Part shown: positions 47,281-55,321 of the stretch, piece by piece | Layout: each line of letters begins with the position of its first letter | Numbering within the stretch: the stretch's first letter is position 1 | Source: Verrucomicrobiales bacterium | Lineage (GTDB): Bacteria > Verrucomicrobiota > Verrucomicrobiia > Verrucomicrobiales > SLCJ01 | DNA: 64,000 bases | NCBI GenBank assembly: GCA_024636835.1 | Contig: JAGXGH010000090.1 | Location: 1 to 64,000 of the forward strand | Reading direction: 5' to 3' | Program-made: the position numbers and the translations under genes | Notes under the pieces: generated by a model | Databases searched by the model: none | Told to the model about the DNA's origin: nothing | What the model saw: only the letters and a program-made list of their open reading frames with translations

Positions 47281-48054
47281 TCAGCGGCGGCGGCGCAGCA
47301 TCAGCAGCACAGCAAAAACCCCTAAAAGCGCTGTGGAGGGCTCGGGAATGGTTGTCATTTCAAAACCTGAGGTGGAGACAGAGTCGTTGACGAAATATCG
47401 GTTGAGGCCTAAACCGTCGGTGGCATTCCCCACGTCCAGATTAAAGCGAAATGAGGCCTCAACCTGGTCGGGAATATGATCACCCCCGTAGAACCCTTGG
47501 AGCGTTGCCAACGCGGCACCTGAATTGATGGTATATGTGACGTCCAGATTGGGAATGACGTCGAAGCTTGCGTTACTTGTCGGATTGATCAGCTGGCTTC
47601 CTACCAGATCGTGACTGGTGTCGTCATTGCCACGGAAAAAGAGACTATCATCACCGGGCGTGGTCGGATCGGCGGTATTGAGTAGATACACATCAAGCTC
47701 CGGATCGTTCCCTCCATGATCGCGCATGGCGGTGATTTGAAAGAAGACGGTATAGGACTCGATCGTCTCTCCGATGCTCAAAGTCGGTAGGGTGTAACGA
47801 TAGATGAGATCTTGCCCAGTACGATTACCCGTGGATCCGGTGCCACCGACAAGGCTCGTGCTCACTCCGCTGGTAGCGGCCGCATCCTCATAGTACCCGA
47901 TGGTCGGAGCACCTGCACCACCGCTGCGCTGACCGACAATAGCGTCGAGTGAAGAACGAGTTGCCGCATAGGAAGCGGCATGGCTTTGCACCGTCGCAGC
48001 CAATGTAATGACAACTGCGAGACTGAGAACTGGTAGAGAACGAGTGTGCTTCAT
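47281..48054 (-). CDS. Secreted PEP-CTERM protein
   Basis: 257 residues: signal peptide (MKHTRSLPVLSLAVVITLAATVQSHA split at the usual place), a beta-rich extracellular part containing RYTLPTLSIGETIESYTVFFQITAMRD and VTYTINSGAALATLQGFYGG, and the tail IPEPSTALLGVFAVLLMLRRRR, a short PEP-CTERM signal with an Arg-rich end. It should be exported and processed by an exosortase-like system. No domain with known activity is seen. It resembles the protein at 39904 only in architecture. Confidence 0.85.
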   Translation of the reverse strand: MKHTRSLPVLSLAVVITLAATVQSHAASYAATRSSLDAIVGQRSGGAGAPTIGYYEDAAATSGVSTSLVGGTGSTGNRTGQDLIYRYTLPTLSIGETIESYTVFFQITAMRDHGGNDPELDVYLLNTADPTTPGDDSLFFRGNDDTSHDLVGSQLINPTSNASFDVIPNLDVTYTINSGAALATLQGFYGGDHIPDQVEASFRFNLDVGNATDGLGLNRYFVNDSVSTSGFEMTTIPEPSTALLGVFAVLLMLRRRR

Positions 48055-48434
48055 GTGGAGGGGATTTAGCGTTTGATGGAAAATTTCTAGTTACTATATT
48101 ATACCAATCCTGATAGCGCACCACAAAGATAATGATCTCTTTTTGACTCATTGTGCCATATTAGGTAAACAAGACACCGTAAATAAACACCTCAATCCAA
48201 TCGGTGACCAATCCGGTGACAGAACTTTTGCGCAAGGGCATGCTGGAGGAGCGGGAAGATACCCGCCAACAACTCAGCAATGCGCACTTCGTCTATTGCT
48301 GCACCATCGGCCAGTCGCCAGAGAAACCTTAAAACGGTGCCCCCTTTCACAGCTCCTTTGATGATCGACATCCGGCCGGATCTTCGCACTTCCTCTTTAC
48401 TTTTCCCTTCTGCTTTCTACATCTTAGTTTTCTA
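48055..48434. other. 380-base spacer, possible gene remnant
   Basis: No clear gene. On the plus strand, a 42-codon frame from a GTG at 48204 to TAA at 48330-48332 reads in part LLRKGMLEEREDTRQQLSNA and might be the tail of a decayed gene; support is weak. The stretch 48388-48434 is pyrimidine-rich and runs into the GTG start of the HNH gene. Confidence 0.3.
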
Positions 48435-48980
48435 GTGAAGCTTCCCAAGATCCTTACCCGCGACGCACGATCCGCTCTTGCGGTAGAGCTCGCCGAAATT
48501 CCATCGGGAATCGGCGCAAGGCTGAAGGGAGCCACCAAGCTGGACCTTCACCAACATCGCGAGCTCAAGCTTATTCTCGGCAACAAAGAGTTCTGGAGCT
48601 ACACTGAGCAACGTCCCGGAAAATGGGCGGGGCGTTGGTTCTTCAAGAACTGCGAGTTCGAAACCTCCGATCTCGATCATCCGGATGATGAGATTTCACT
48701 CCTGATCCGCGAATCCTTCGACCGAGAGCGCAAGGCGATGGAACGCCTTCGCACCAAGTTCGAGGGCATTGATGAACCCGAACGCAAACGGGATCCCATT
48801 CCAGAAAAAGTCCGCATCTTCGTGTGGCAGCGGGACGGTGGAAAATGTGTCACCTGTGGCTCCCGCGAGAACCTCGAGTTTGACCACATCATCCCATTTT
48901 CGAAAGGCGGCAGCGCGACAGAGCGTAACATTCAACTCCTGTGTCGCACTTGCAATGCGTCGAAGGGCGCGCAGATTTAA
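48435..48980 (+). CDS. HNH endonuclease domain protein
   Basis: 181 residues from a GTG at 48435. The C-terminal half is an HNH nuclease fold: [41 protein letters not shown], with two CxxC pairs for structural zinc and the His-Asn-His-type catalytic core. The N-terminal 100 residues are of unknown type. Such proteins can be solitary nicking enzymes, restriction components or homing-like endonucleases; there is no methyltransferase or phage gene next to it. It lies between a PEP-CTERM gene and a metabolic oxidoreductase. Confidence 0.85.
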   Translation: MKLPKILTRDARSALAVELAEIPSGIGARLKGATKLDLHQHRELKLILGNKEFWSYTEQRPGKWAGRWFFKNCEFETSDLDHPDDEISLLIRESFDRERKAMERLRTKFEGIDEPERKRDPIPEKVRIFVWQRDGGKCVTCGSRENLEFDHIIPFSKGGSATERNIQLLCRTCNASKGAQI

Positions 48981-49036
48981 TCATCGGCGAAAAATTTCTC
49001 GCCATAAACCAAGCACACCCCAATACTAAATACCCT

Positions 49037-50221
49037 ATGTCTCCTACACCTCTAAAAGTTGCCATGATCGGCGGCGGCGGCGGCGCATTCATCGCCAACC
49101 CGCACCAGAAAGCCATTCACTTTGATGGCACTCGTAAAGTTCACTCCGTCGCTCTTCATCCGGATCCGGAAATCGCCATGAACGAGGCCAATAACTGGAA
49201 ATACCCTGTGAAAGGCTACGCCAGTTACGATGAACTCTTCGAAGAACAAGCATCCCTACCAGAAGAAGAACGCGTCGATTACGTGCTTATCGTGACACCA
49301 AATTTCGTGCATTTCGACCCCGCAATGAAGGCGCTGGAGCTTGGCCTCCCCGTCATGTGTGAAAAACCTCTCACCGTGAACCTCGAGGAAGCCGACCTTC
49401 TCGTCGCCAAAGCCCGCGAAAAAAACGTTCCCTTCTCAGTCGCTCACACTTACCTCGGCCACTGGTCGAGTTGGTTCAGTCGGTTCATTGTTCAAAGTGG
49501 GCTGATCGGCGAAGTGCGATGGGTCGATTCCTACTACATCCAAGGATGGCTCGCCGACAAGCTTGAGGACTCCGGTCAGATGCAGGCATCATGGCGCACC
49601 GACCCGAAAAAAGCGGGTGGCAGCGGGTGCGGTGGTGACATCGGAACCCATGCTCTGATGCAGCTACGCTTCGTTACCGGACTCGACGTCGAACGCGTGT
49701 CCGCACGTCTCGACAAGTTCGTTCCAGGACGTCCAATCGACGACCACTTCACCACCTACGGTGAACTCACCAACGGCGGTAAATGTCTTGTTCGTGCCTC
49801 TCAGGTTTGCATCGGTCATAAGAACGATCTCGGCATCATGATCGCTGGCACCAAAGGCGCACTGAAGTGGAGTCAGGAAGATCCGGAGAAAGTGACCATC
49901 CTTCTTGCAGACCAACCCGACCGTGTCTACTGGCGCGGAGCGGTTTCCGCCAACGATGGATTCCTCGGCGACGTGCCGCAGGATCTTCTCGATGAACCCA
50001 CGATCCCGAGCGGTCATACCGAAGGGTTCCACGACGCCTACGCCCGACTTCACCGCGAATTCGAAAAAACCGTTCGCGCGTTTAAAGCCGGTGAGGACTG
50101 GAGCTGCGACGGCAGCAAATACGCCAATATCGATGACGGCCGCATGGGCCTCGCATTCATCGATGCCTGCATCAAATCCGATGCGGCCGACGGTGGATGG
50201 GAAGTGGTCACCAAAGGTTAA
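49037..50221 (+). CDS. Gfo/Idh/MocA family oxidoreductase
   Basis: 394 residues with the ATG at 49037 (the longer frame upstream overlaps the HNH stop). The NAD-binding start LKVAMIGGGGGAFIAN, the motif MCEKPLTVNLEEADLL with the catalytic Lys of EKP, and GGDIGTHAL are typical. These enzymes oxidise or reduce sugars, inositols or glycosides with NAD(P). The sugar phosphate isomerase at 45860 is a plausible partner. A terminator follows directly. Confidence 0.92.
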   Translation: MSPTPLKVAMIGGGGGAFIANPHQKAIHFDGTRKVHSVALHPDPEIAMNEANNWKYPVKGYASYDELFEEQASLPEEERVDYVLIVTPNFVHFDPAMKALELGLPVMCEKPLTVNLEEADLLVAKAREKNVPFSVAHTYLGHWSSWFSRFIVQSGLIGEVRWVDSYYIQGWLADKLEDSGQMQASWRTDPKKAGGSGCGGDIGTHALMQLRFVTGLDVERVSARLDKFVPGRPIDDHFTTYGELTNGGKCLVRASQVCIGHKNDLGIMIAGTKGALKWSQEDPEKVTILLADQPDRVYWRGAVSANDGFLGDVPQDLLDEPTIPSGHTEGFHDAYARLHREFEKTVRAFKAGEDWSCDGSKYANIDDGRMGLAFIDACIKSDAADGGWEVVTKG

Positions 50222-50246
50222 TCTTCCAAACACAAAGTTAGATTCG

Positions 50247-50280
50247 AACAGCCCGGAAGCACACGCTTTCGGGCTGTTTT
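50247..50280 (+). terminator. Rho-independent terminator of the Gfo/Idh gene
   Basis: AACAGCCCGGAAGC, loop ACAC, GCTTTCGGGCTGTT and a T-run, with one mismatch in a 14-bp stem. It begins 26 bases after the stop. Confidence 0.9.
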
Positions 50281-50502
50281 GCGTTCCACAGGGAGGGATG
50301 CGTTGAACGCGTCCGTGACTTTTTGCGATCGTGTATAACCCCGATAAATCGGACCACGCGATAGTGGTGGTGGTCTTCGGGTCGGGAATGGTGGGTGGCG
50401 ATGAAAGCAAGTTACGGACGATGAGAAAATCGTCCCTCCCGGGAGGATAGCTCCATCATGTAGGACACGCTTACCCAACCCGACAAAAGTGTCGGTTCTC
50501 CA

Positions 50503-50608
50503 CTGTAGCGGCGCTTTGCAAGCGCCGGAGAGCGGTTCACGCGGCATGGCTTCCACCTCGCACCCTAGATCCGCATGGCTCCTCGGCGTTTGCAAAACGC
50601 TGCTACAG
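50503..50608. repeat. Inverted pair of CTGTAGC hairpins
   Basis: CTGTAGCGGCGCTTTGCAAG with GCGCC (50503-50526) and, in the opposite direction, CTGTAGCAGCGTTTTGCAAA with CGCCG (50608-50584) share flanks and loop, while a stem pair changes from C-G to T-A. The two face each other about 60 bases apart. Other palindromes (CCGACAAAAGTGTCGG at 50480) lie nearby. The spacer 50222-50732 otherwise has no gene. Confidence 0.75.
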
Positions 50609-50732
50609 AAAACTGCTTTGCTTTTTTCAGCGTTCTTGCCCTTCCAGCCCTTCTGGTGAATTTCACCCACTCCTCTGCTTCAAAAAACAATTTAAGATTG
50701 GCTCCAAAGCTCGCGTAACGCATATTAAACCC

Positions 50733-51629
50733 ATGCGCTACTTCTCCATTTTTCTCGCCCTAATCTCTTCGCTGAATGCATTTGCCAATCCTCCAAAGGG
50801 TGCCGAAAAGCAAATCCTCGACGCACTTCCTGAAAAGGCTCCGAGCGAGCCAAAAACCAAACGGACTCTACTTGTGTTCTCCAAGACAAATGGTTTCCGC
50901 CACGCATCCATTCCCACCGGACATCTTGCCTTAAAGCTCATGGGCGAGAAGACCGGCGCCTTTAAGGTCGTTGCGTCAGAGGATGTCGCGATGTTTGACG
51001 AGGAGAATCTAGCGAAGTTCGACGCGGTCTGTTTCCTCAGCACGACGGGTGAGGTATTCTCCCCGAAAGGTAAAAAGCCAAGCGACGAGGAAAAGAAAAT
51101 CGCCGAACAGCGCCAGCAAAATCTTTTCAACTTCATCAAGGGAGGCAAGGGCTTCATTGGCATCCACTCCGCAACGGACACCTGCTACCAATGCACAGAA
51201 TACGGCAGTATGATCAATGGCTACTTCGACGGTCATCCTTGGGGCGCAGGAACCGACGTCTCCATTAAGGTCGAGCCTGGACAAGAAGAACACCCGGTGG
51301 TCGCCGCGCTCGAAGGTAAAAACCTTGAGTTCAAAGAGGAGATCTACCAACTCAAAGCGCCTTACTCATCCGACCGTGCACATATGCTGCTTCGACTCGA
51401 TCCCGAAAAGTCAAACATGAACGTGAAGGGCATCAAGCGCACCGACAGCGATTTTGGAGTCGCATGGATCCGCCCCTACGGCGAGGGCCGTGTATTCTAC
51501 TGCTCACTCGGACATAACAATCACATCTTTTGGAACAACAAAGTGCTCGCTCATTACCTGGCTGGCATTCAATGGGCGCTCGGCGACCTAGACGTTCCTG
51601 TCGTCATTCCCGAAGACGAAGGCAAATAG
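50733..51629 (+). CDS. Exported ThuA-like domain protein
   Basis: 298 residues with a signal peptide (MRYFSIFLALISSLNAFA). The body is a ThuA / class I glutamine-amidotransferase-like fold: TLLVFSKTNGFRHASIP, GFIGIHSATDTCYQ, GAWIRPYGEGRVFYCSLGHNNHIFW-like end. Planctomycetes and Verrucomicrobia encode many such proteins, some as domains of large c-type cytochromes; the reaction is unproven (ThuA itself acts in 3-keto-trehalose use). It heads a tight set with a Gre-like gene seven bases later and a GH110-like gene. Confidence 0.88.
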   Translation: MRYFSIFLALISSLNAFANPPKGAEKQILDALPEKAPSEPKTKRTLLVFSKTNGFRHASIPTGHLALKLMGEKTGAFKVVASEDVAMFDEENLAKFDAVCFLSTTGEVFSPKGKKPSDEEKKIAEQRQQNLFNFIKGGKGFIGIHSATDTCYQCTEYGSMINGYFDGHPWGAGTDVSIKVEPGQEEHPVVAALEGKNLEFKEEIYQLKAPYSSDRAHMLLRLDPEKSNMNVKGIKRTDSDFGVAWIRPYGEGRVFYCSLGHNNHIFWNNKVLAHYLAGIQWALGDLDVPVVIPEDEGK

Positions 51630-51636
51630 CCATCCA

Positions 51637-52110
51637 TTGACTGCTACCACCGTGCCTGAAAAAAAAGGACTACTGATCGAGGTCATCAACAATCTCGAGC
51701 GATCCCTCGCAGCGCTCAACAACGCCGCAAAGGAAGCCAAGGAATACGCCACCGACAAGGACAGCAAAGCCGAGTCGAAATATGATACACGCGGGCTCGA
51801 GGCGTCCTACCTCGCCGGTGCACAGGCGGAAAAAGCCGAGTCCCTCGGTGAGGCCATCGACCTGTTGCGTAATTTCAAACTTCCCGACCTCCCAACCGAA
51901 GCCATTTTAGGCACCGTGGTCATCATCACTGGCGACGATGGTGAAGACGAAGCATTTTTCATCCTTCCGGCTGGAGGAGGCATTGAACTCGAGTGGCAAG
52001 ATCAAGCCATTACCGTAATCTCCCACAAATCGCCGCGTGCCCAATCGCTGATCGGACTATCCCCCGGCAAGAGGTTGGATGACGGCGGATTCATTTCGGA
52101 AATTTTATAA
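51637..52110 (+). CDS. GreA/GreB-like C-terminal domain protein
   Basis: 157 residues from a TTG at 51637, only seven bases after the ThuA stop. Residues of about 85-150 match the FKBP-like C-terminal domain of Gre factors (AILGTVVIITGDDGEDEAFFILPAGG...VISHKSPRAQSLIGLSPGKRL), and the first 75 residues form a predicted helix pair. The conserved acidic tip that GreA uses in the secondary channel of RNA polymerase is not clearly present (DKDSKAESKYDTRG occupies that place). It may be a transcription-affecting protein, but its role beside a glycosidase is unclear. Confidence 0.72.
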   Translation: MTATTVPEKKGLLIEVINNLERSLAALNNAAKEAKEYATDKDSKAESKYDTRGLEASYLAGAQAEKAESLGEAIDLLRNFKLPDLPTEAILGTVVIITGDDGEDEAFFILPAGGGIELEWQDQAITVISHKSPRAQSLIGLSPGKRLDDGGFISEIL

Positions 52111-52111
52111 C

Positions 52112-53953
52112 ATGAAACTCCACCTCCTATCACTAGTTGCGGTTGCTGCAATTACCCAAGTCAGCGCACTAGAAATCTCCGTCGCGGATTTAGGATTGCT
52201 ACCGTCGCCGGAACAAAACGCGACTCCTGTCTTTCAGCGAGCCATCGATAAACTCGTCGAAGCCGGCGGTGGCACACTCACCGTCCCGAAAGGCACCTAT
52301 CACTTCCAAGTCGATGGCGCTCGAGTCGTCACGGACGGCCTTTATGTTTCCAACAACCAGGACGACTTCCCGAAGTGGGTGGCGATGACTCTCGACGGCG
52401 CAAAGAACATCACCATTGAAGGCAACGGATCAGAGTTTCTCTTCCACCACCGGATGACCGCATTCCATCTGGAGAACGCTGAAAACATCACCTTTAACAA
52501 TTTCTCCATCGACTACACTCAGCCGATTCACACCGACAGCACCCTTATCGCCAGGGACAGCGACTCATTCATCTTACAGTTCGTTCCCGGCGTGAAATAT
52601 CAGATCGACGAGCAAGGCAAGTTCAGCTTTGTGATCGACGGTGAGCTAGTCGACGTCTGGGGGAGCTATGTGTTCGAAGGCAAGACAGGACGATCAAAAT
52701 ATCAAATCGCCGAGAGGGGAAGCTTTCCCAAACTAAGCAAATGCAAAGCCGTGGAAGTCACTCCCGGCACGGTGAAGTTCGAAGGACATCCACATAAAGA
52801 CATTCAGATCGGAGACCGGATCACTCAACGCCACAACAACCGCAATCACGTCACGTTTTTCATTCATCAATCCAAGGACACGACACTGGAAAAGATCACC
52901 ATCCACCATGCTTGTGCGATGGGAGTGCTCGGGCAGCGCAGCGAGAACATCACTATCGATAATTTCCGAATGGCTCCGAAGGACGGGACTGAATACATCT
53001 CGACCGCGATGGCGGATGCCACTCATTTCTCCGGCTGCAAAGGCTTGATCAAAGTCACCAACAGCTACTTCCAAGGTATGTTGGACGACGCCATCAACGT
53101 CCACGGCACATCGCTCCGCGTCGTCGAAATCCCCGACCGCCGCACCATCGTTGCCAAGTTCATGCACGCACAGTCCAAGGGATTCCCAATCGCATCACCC
53201 GGCGATGAAATCCGTCTCATCGAGAACCGCACTCTGCTACCACTCGACGCCAAGTTTCATCGCGTCGCAAAAGCGGAAGCTCTCGACGTTGAGCACGTCC
53301 GCATCACCTTCGATGCCGACCTTCCCGATGACCTGAAAGTGAATCACGCGATTGAAAACGTGACATGGACGCCTGAAGTTCTCTTCGCCGACAACACCGT
53401 CTGCAACAACCGCGCACGTGGCGCACTCTTCAACACGCCGCGCAAATGCATCGTCGAAAACAATTACATCCGCACCGCCGGCAGTGGAATTCTCATCGCA
53501 GGAGATGCCAACGGATGGTTTGAATCGGGTGCAGTCGGTGAGTTCGGACCGACGATCATTCGCAACAACACCTTCGACAACTGTCTCACCAACATGTTCC
53601 AATTCTGTCGCGCCTTGATTAGTATCGATCCGGAGATCCCAGAACCTTCCAAAACACAAGCCTACCACCGCGACATCCACATAGAGAACAACCACTTCAA
53701 AGTGTTCGACGCGCCCTTGGTTTTCGCGAGGTCGGTCGACGGCCTCACCATCACTGGCAACACATTCGAGCACACCGAGAACTTCAAACCTTGGCATCCC
53801 AATAAGAGTGCATTCTTTTTCGAAGCATGCTGGAACATCAGCATCAAGGACAATAAGATCATCGGCGATTTGCTTTCGACAGACATCGAGCTCAAGAACA
53901 CCGCACTTGAAGAGGTGACCATTGGAGACAAGTCCGAGTTCACTTGTAGGTGA
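52112..53953 (+). CDS. Secreted beta-helix glycosidase, GH110-like (alpha-1,3-galactosidase)
   Basis: 613 residues with a signal peptide (MKLHLLSLVAVAAITQVSA). The whole mature part is a right-handed parallel beta-helix: DGLYVSNNQDDFPKW, NITIEGNGSEFLF, NFSIDYTQP, then repeated NITIxxF and NNxF turns. The motif FQGMLDDAINVHGT (Asp325, Asp326) corresponds to the paired catalytic aspartates known in GH110 enzymes, which cleave terminal alpha-1,3-linked galactose with inversion. The ATG at 52112 follows the Gre-like stop by one base. Family assignment is from motif recall; other beta-helix hydrolases remain possible. Confidence 0.8.
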   Translation: MKLHLLSLVAVAAITQVSALEISVADLGLLPSPEQNATPVFQRAIDKLVEAGGGTLTVPKGTYHFQVDGARVVTDGLYVSNNQDDFPKWVAMTLDGAKNITIEGNGSEFLFHHRMTAFHLENAENITFNNFSIDYTQPIHTDSTLIARDSDSFILQFVPGVKYQIDEQGKFSFVIDGELVDVWGSYVFEGKTGRSKYQIAERGSFPKLSKCKAVEVTPGTVKFEGHPHKDIQIGDRITQRHNNRNHVTFFIHQSKDTTLEKITIHHACAMGVLGQRSENITIDNFRMAPKDGTEYISTAMADATHFSGCKGLIKVTNSYFQGMLDDAINVHGTSLRVVEIPDRRTIVAKFMHAQSKGFPIASPGDEIRLIENRTLLPLDAKFHRVAKAEALDVEHVRITFDADLPDDLKVNHAIENVTWTPEVLFADNTVCNNRARGALFNTPRKCIVENNYIRTAGSGILIAGDANGWFESGAVGEFGPTIIRNNTFDNCLTNMFQFCRALISIDPEIPEPSKTQAYHRDIHIENNHFKVFDAPLVFARSVDGLTITGNTFEHTENFKPWHPNKSAFFFEACWNISIKDNKIIGDLLSTDIELKNTALEEVTIGDKSEFTCR

Positions 53954-54045
53954 GACGTGTCGGCTCACACCTCCACCCCGGCACAGCCGCACTTCACTTT
54001 CATCGCAGGTCAAATGCTTTGACTCGTAATTGACCTTATTTGCCG

Positions 54046-54954
54046 CTATCTCGTCAGTGATTTCACGCGCTTGGAATACCAACTCGCGAGAGATTCATCG
54101 CCGTTCTTCAACCACCATCCGCTAGCTTCCGAGTAGCGTTTTACCGGATCGAAACCGGTCGCGTAGTGCAATTTTCGCAAACACACCGGACAAAGCGTCT
54201 GCGGAACCTTGTCCGCCTCTCCCAAGTGATTTACCCCATTCATCAAACAACGAAAGTGGATGCAATGCGCCATGCCAAAAGCATGACCAGTCTCGTGTGC
54301 GACCACTTTTACCGCCCTCTCCAGTGCCAACTGGGGATCGTCGGCCCCATACCTTGCCAAGCTGAACACACCCACCCGGTTCTTCAATCGAGCCATACCA
54401 AACACGAAGTTCCATTCCTCCGACGGATAGAGGTCGGTCATCGTCACGGCCATCACAATATAAGCGTCTGCCGGAACTAGATGCTCCAACTCGTTCAACA
54501 ACTCCGTGCAATTCATCTGTAGTTTGTCCGTCCCACGGTTCACACGCGTGGTCACCAAAAGCTGCGACTCATCCATGCTATGAAGCATCTCAACCCTCAT
54601 TGGCTGGTAAAATGCTTCGAGATATTTCCGCACACTCTCCAACTGCACACCATCCTTCGGAAAGCTGCCAATCGGCTGCAAGTAGATCGTCCCGCGACCG
54701 TTGTCGCCAGGCTTGTTTGGACGCGATTGCACATACTGCGCGAAGGTCTGCCCAGGTTCCTTATTCGTCGACAACCAATCTCCTGCCAAGGGCTTTTCCA
54801 TCGGTCTGAAACTCCCGCCGTCCGAAAGCAAGCGCTGCAAAACCGGCGGTAAGGCCTGCAACGGGCCGACCGCATCCCGTCGTTTGTCACTGTTCGGCGG
54901 CTCAAACGCCAACACAGACGAAACGCCAAATAACAGAATCAAAACCAATCTCAT
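54046..54954 (-). CDS. Secreted archaemetzincin-like zinc protease
   Basis: 302 residues with a signal peptide (MRLVLILLFGVSSVLA). The zinc-site motif HETGHAFGMAHC (220-231) is followed by Cys236, Cys255 and Cys258 in CPVCLRKL, the four-cysteine arrangement that distinguishes archaemetzincins and binds a second zinc. Most archaemetzincins are cytoplasmic; an exported form is unusual. Around the start (54952-54954) a 20-bp palindrome lies six bases upstream and may regulate it. The natural substrate is unknown. Confidence 0.88.
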   Translation of the reverse strand: MRLVLILLFGVSSVLAFEPPNSDKRRDAVGPLQALPPVLQRLLSDGGSFRPMEKPLAGDWLSTNKEPGQTFAQYVQSRPNKPGDNGRGTIYLQPIGSFPKDGVQLESVRKYLEAFYQPMRVEMLHSMDESQLLVTTRVNRGTDKLQMNCTELLNELEHLVPADAYIVMAVTMTDLYPSEEWNFVFGMARLKNRVGVFSLARYGADDPQLALERAVKVVAHETGHAFGMAHCIHFRCLMNGVNHLGEADKVPQTLCPVCLRKLHYATGFDPVKRYSEASGWWLKNGDESLASWYSKRVKSLTR

Positions 54955-54960
54955 AGACCC

Positions 54961-54980
54961 GTAACAACGAACGTTGTTAC
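54961..54980. promoter_or_regulatory. 20-bp palindrome at the archaemetzincin start
   Basis: GTAACAACGAACGTTGTTAC has perfect 9-bp arms around AA and stands where the ribosome-binding site of the gene at 54954 would be. It is flanked by two copies of TAGACCCGT. It may be a repressor site or an mRNA hairpin that blocks initiation. Confidence 0.5.
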
Positions 54981-55059
54981 CGACATCTTAGACCCGTCGG
55001 GGAATCGACACTTCTGAAGGTTTGGCACGGTCATCCGATATGCCATCCACCTTGACCCC

Positions 55060-55100
55060 AACGTAGCTACTTTTGTAAAAAAAGTGGCAGGGTGATGCGG
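55060..55100. repeat. Hairpin repeat, GTGGC-GGG-GATG family, copy 3
   Basis: AACGTAGCTACTTTTGTAAA then AAAAGTGGCAGGGTGATGCG. Stem GCTACTTTT/AAAAGTGGC; compare the copy at 6391, where the innermost pair is C-G. The spacer 54955-55320 consists of this hairpin, the 20-bp palindrome and the dispersed 103-bp element, without a gene. Confidence 0.6.
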
Positions 55101-55218
55101 ATCTACGAAAAGGCTCAAAGAGAAGCGCTTCATCGAACCAACTCACTGAGGCCGTCAGTCTGTCCTGAGTATTAACCACTCTGAATGGAGTGTCCATCTT
55201 CCGGTTCGAGGTAATGTC

Positions 55219-55321
55219 ATACCGGTTGCGAACAAAAATATGACTATTCGCCGCGCATAAGCAGCTCATGATCAACCAACAAAACGCCCTATCGCATCAG
55301 ATCAATACCAAGATTTGGTAT
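55219..55321 (+). repeat. Dispersed 103-bp element, copy B
   Basis: Starts ATACCGGTTGCG, contains TATGACTATTCGCCGCGC and CAGCTCATGATCA, and ends AATACCAAGATTTGGTAT. Its final T is also the first base of the stop codon (read on the minus strand as the last base of TGA) of the 932-residue protein gene. It is in the same orientation as copy A and opposite to copies C and D. Confidence 0.9.

Noticed and set aside
48192-48389. 65-residue minus-strand frame in the spacer before the HNH gene
   Set aside because: No domain or start signal; a plus-strand frame overlaps it just as well, so neither is called as a gene.
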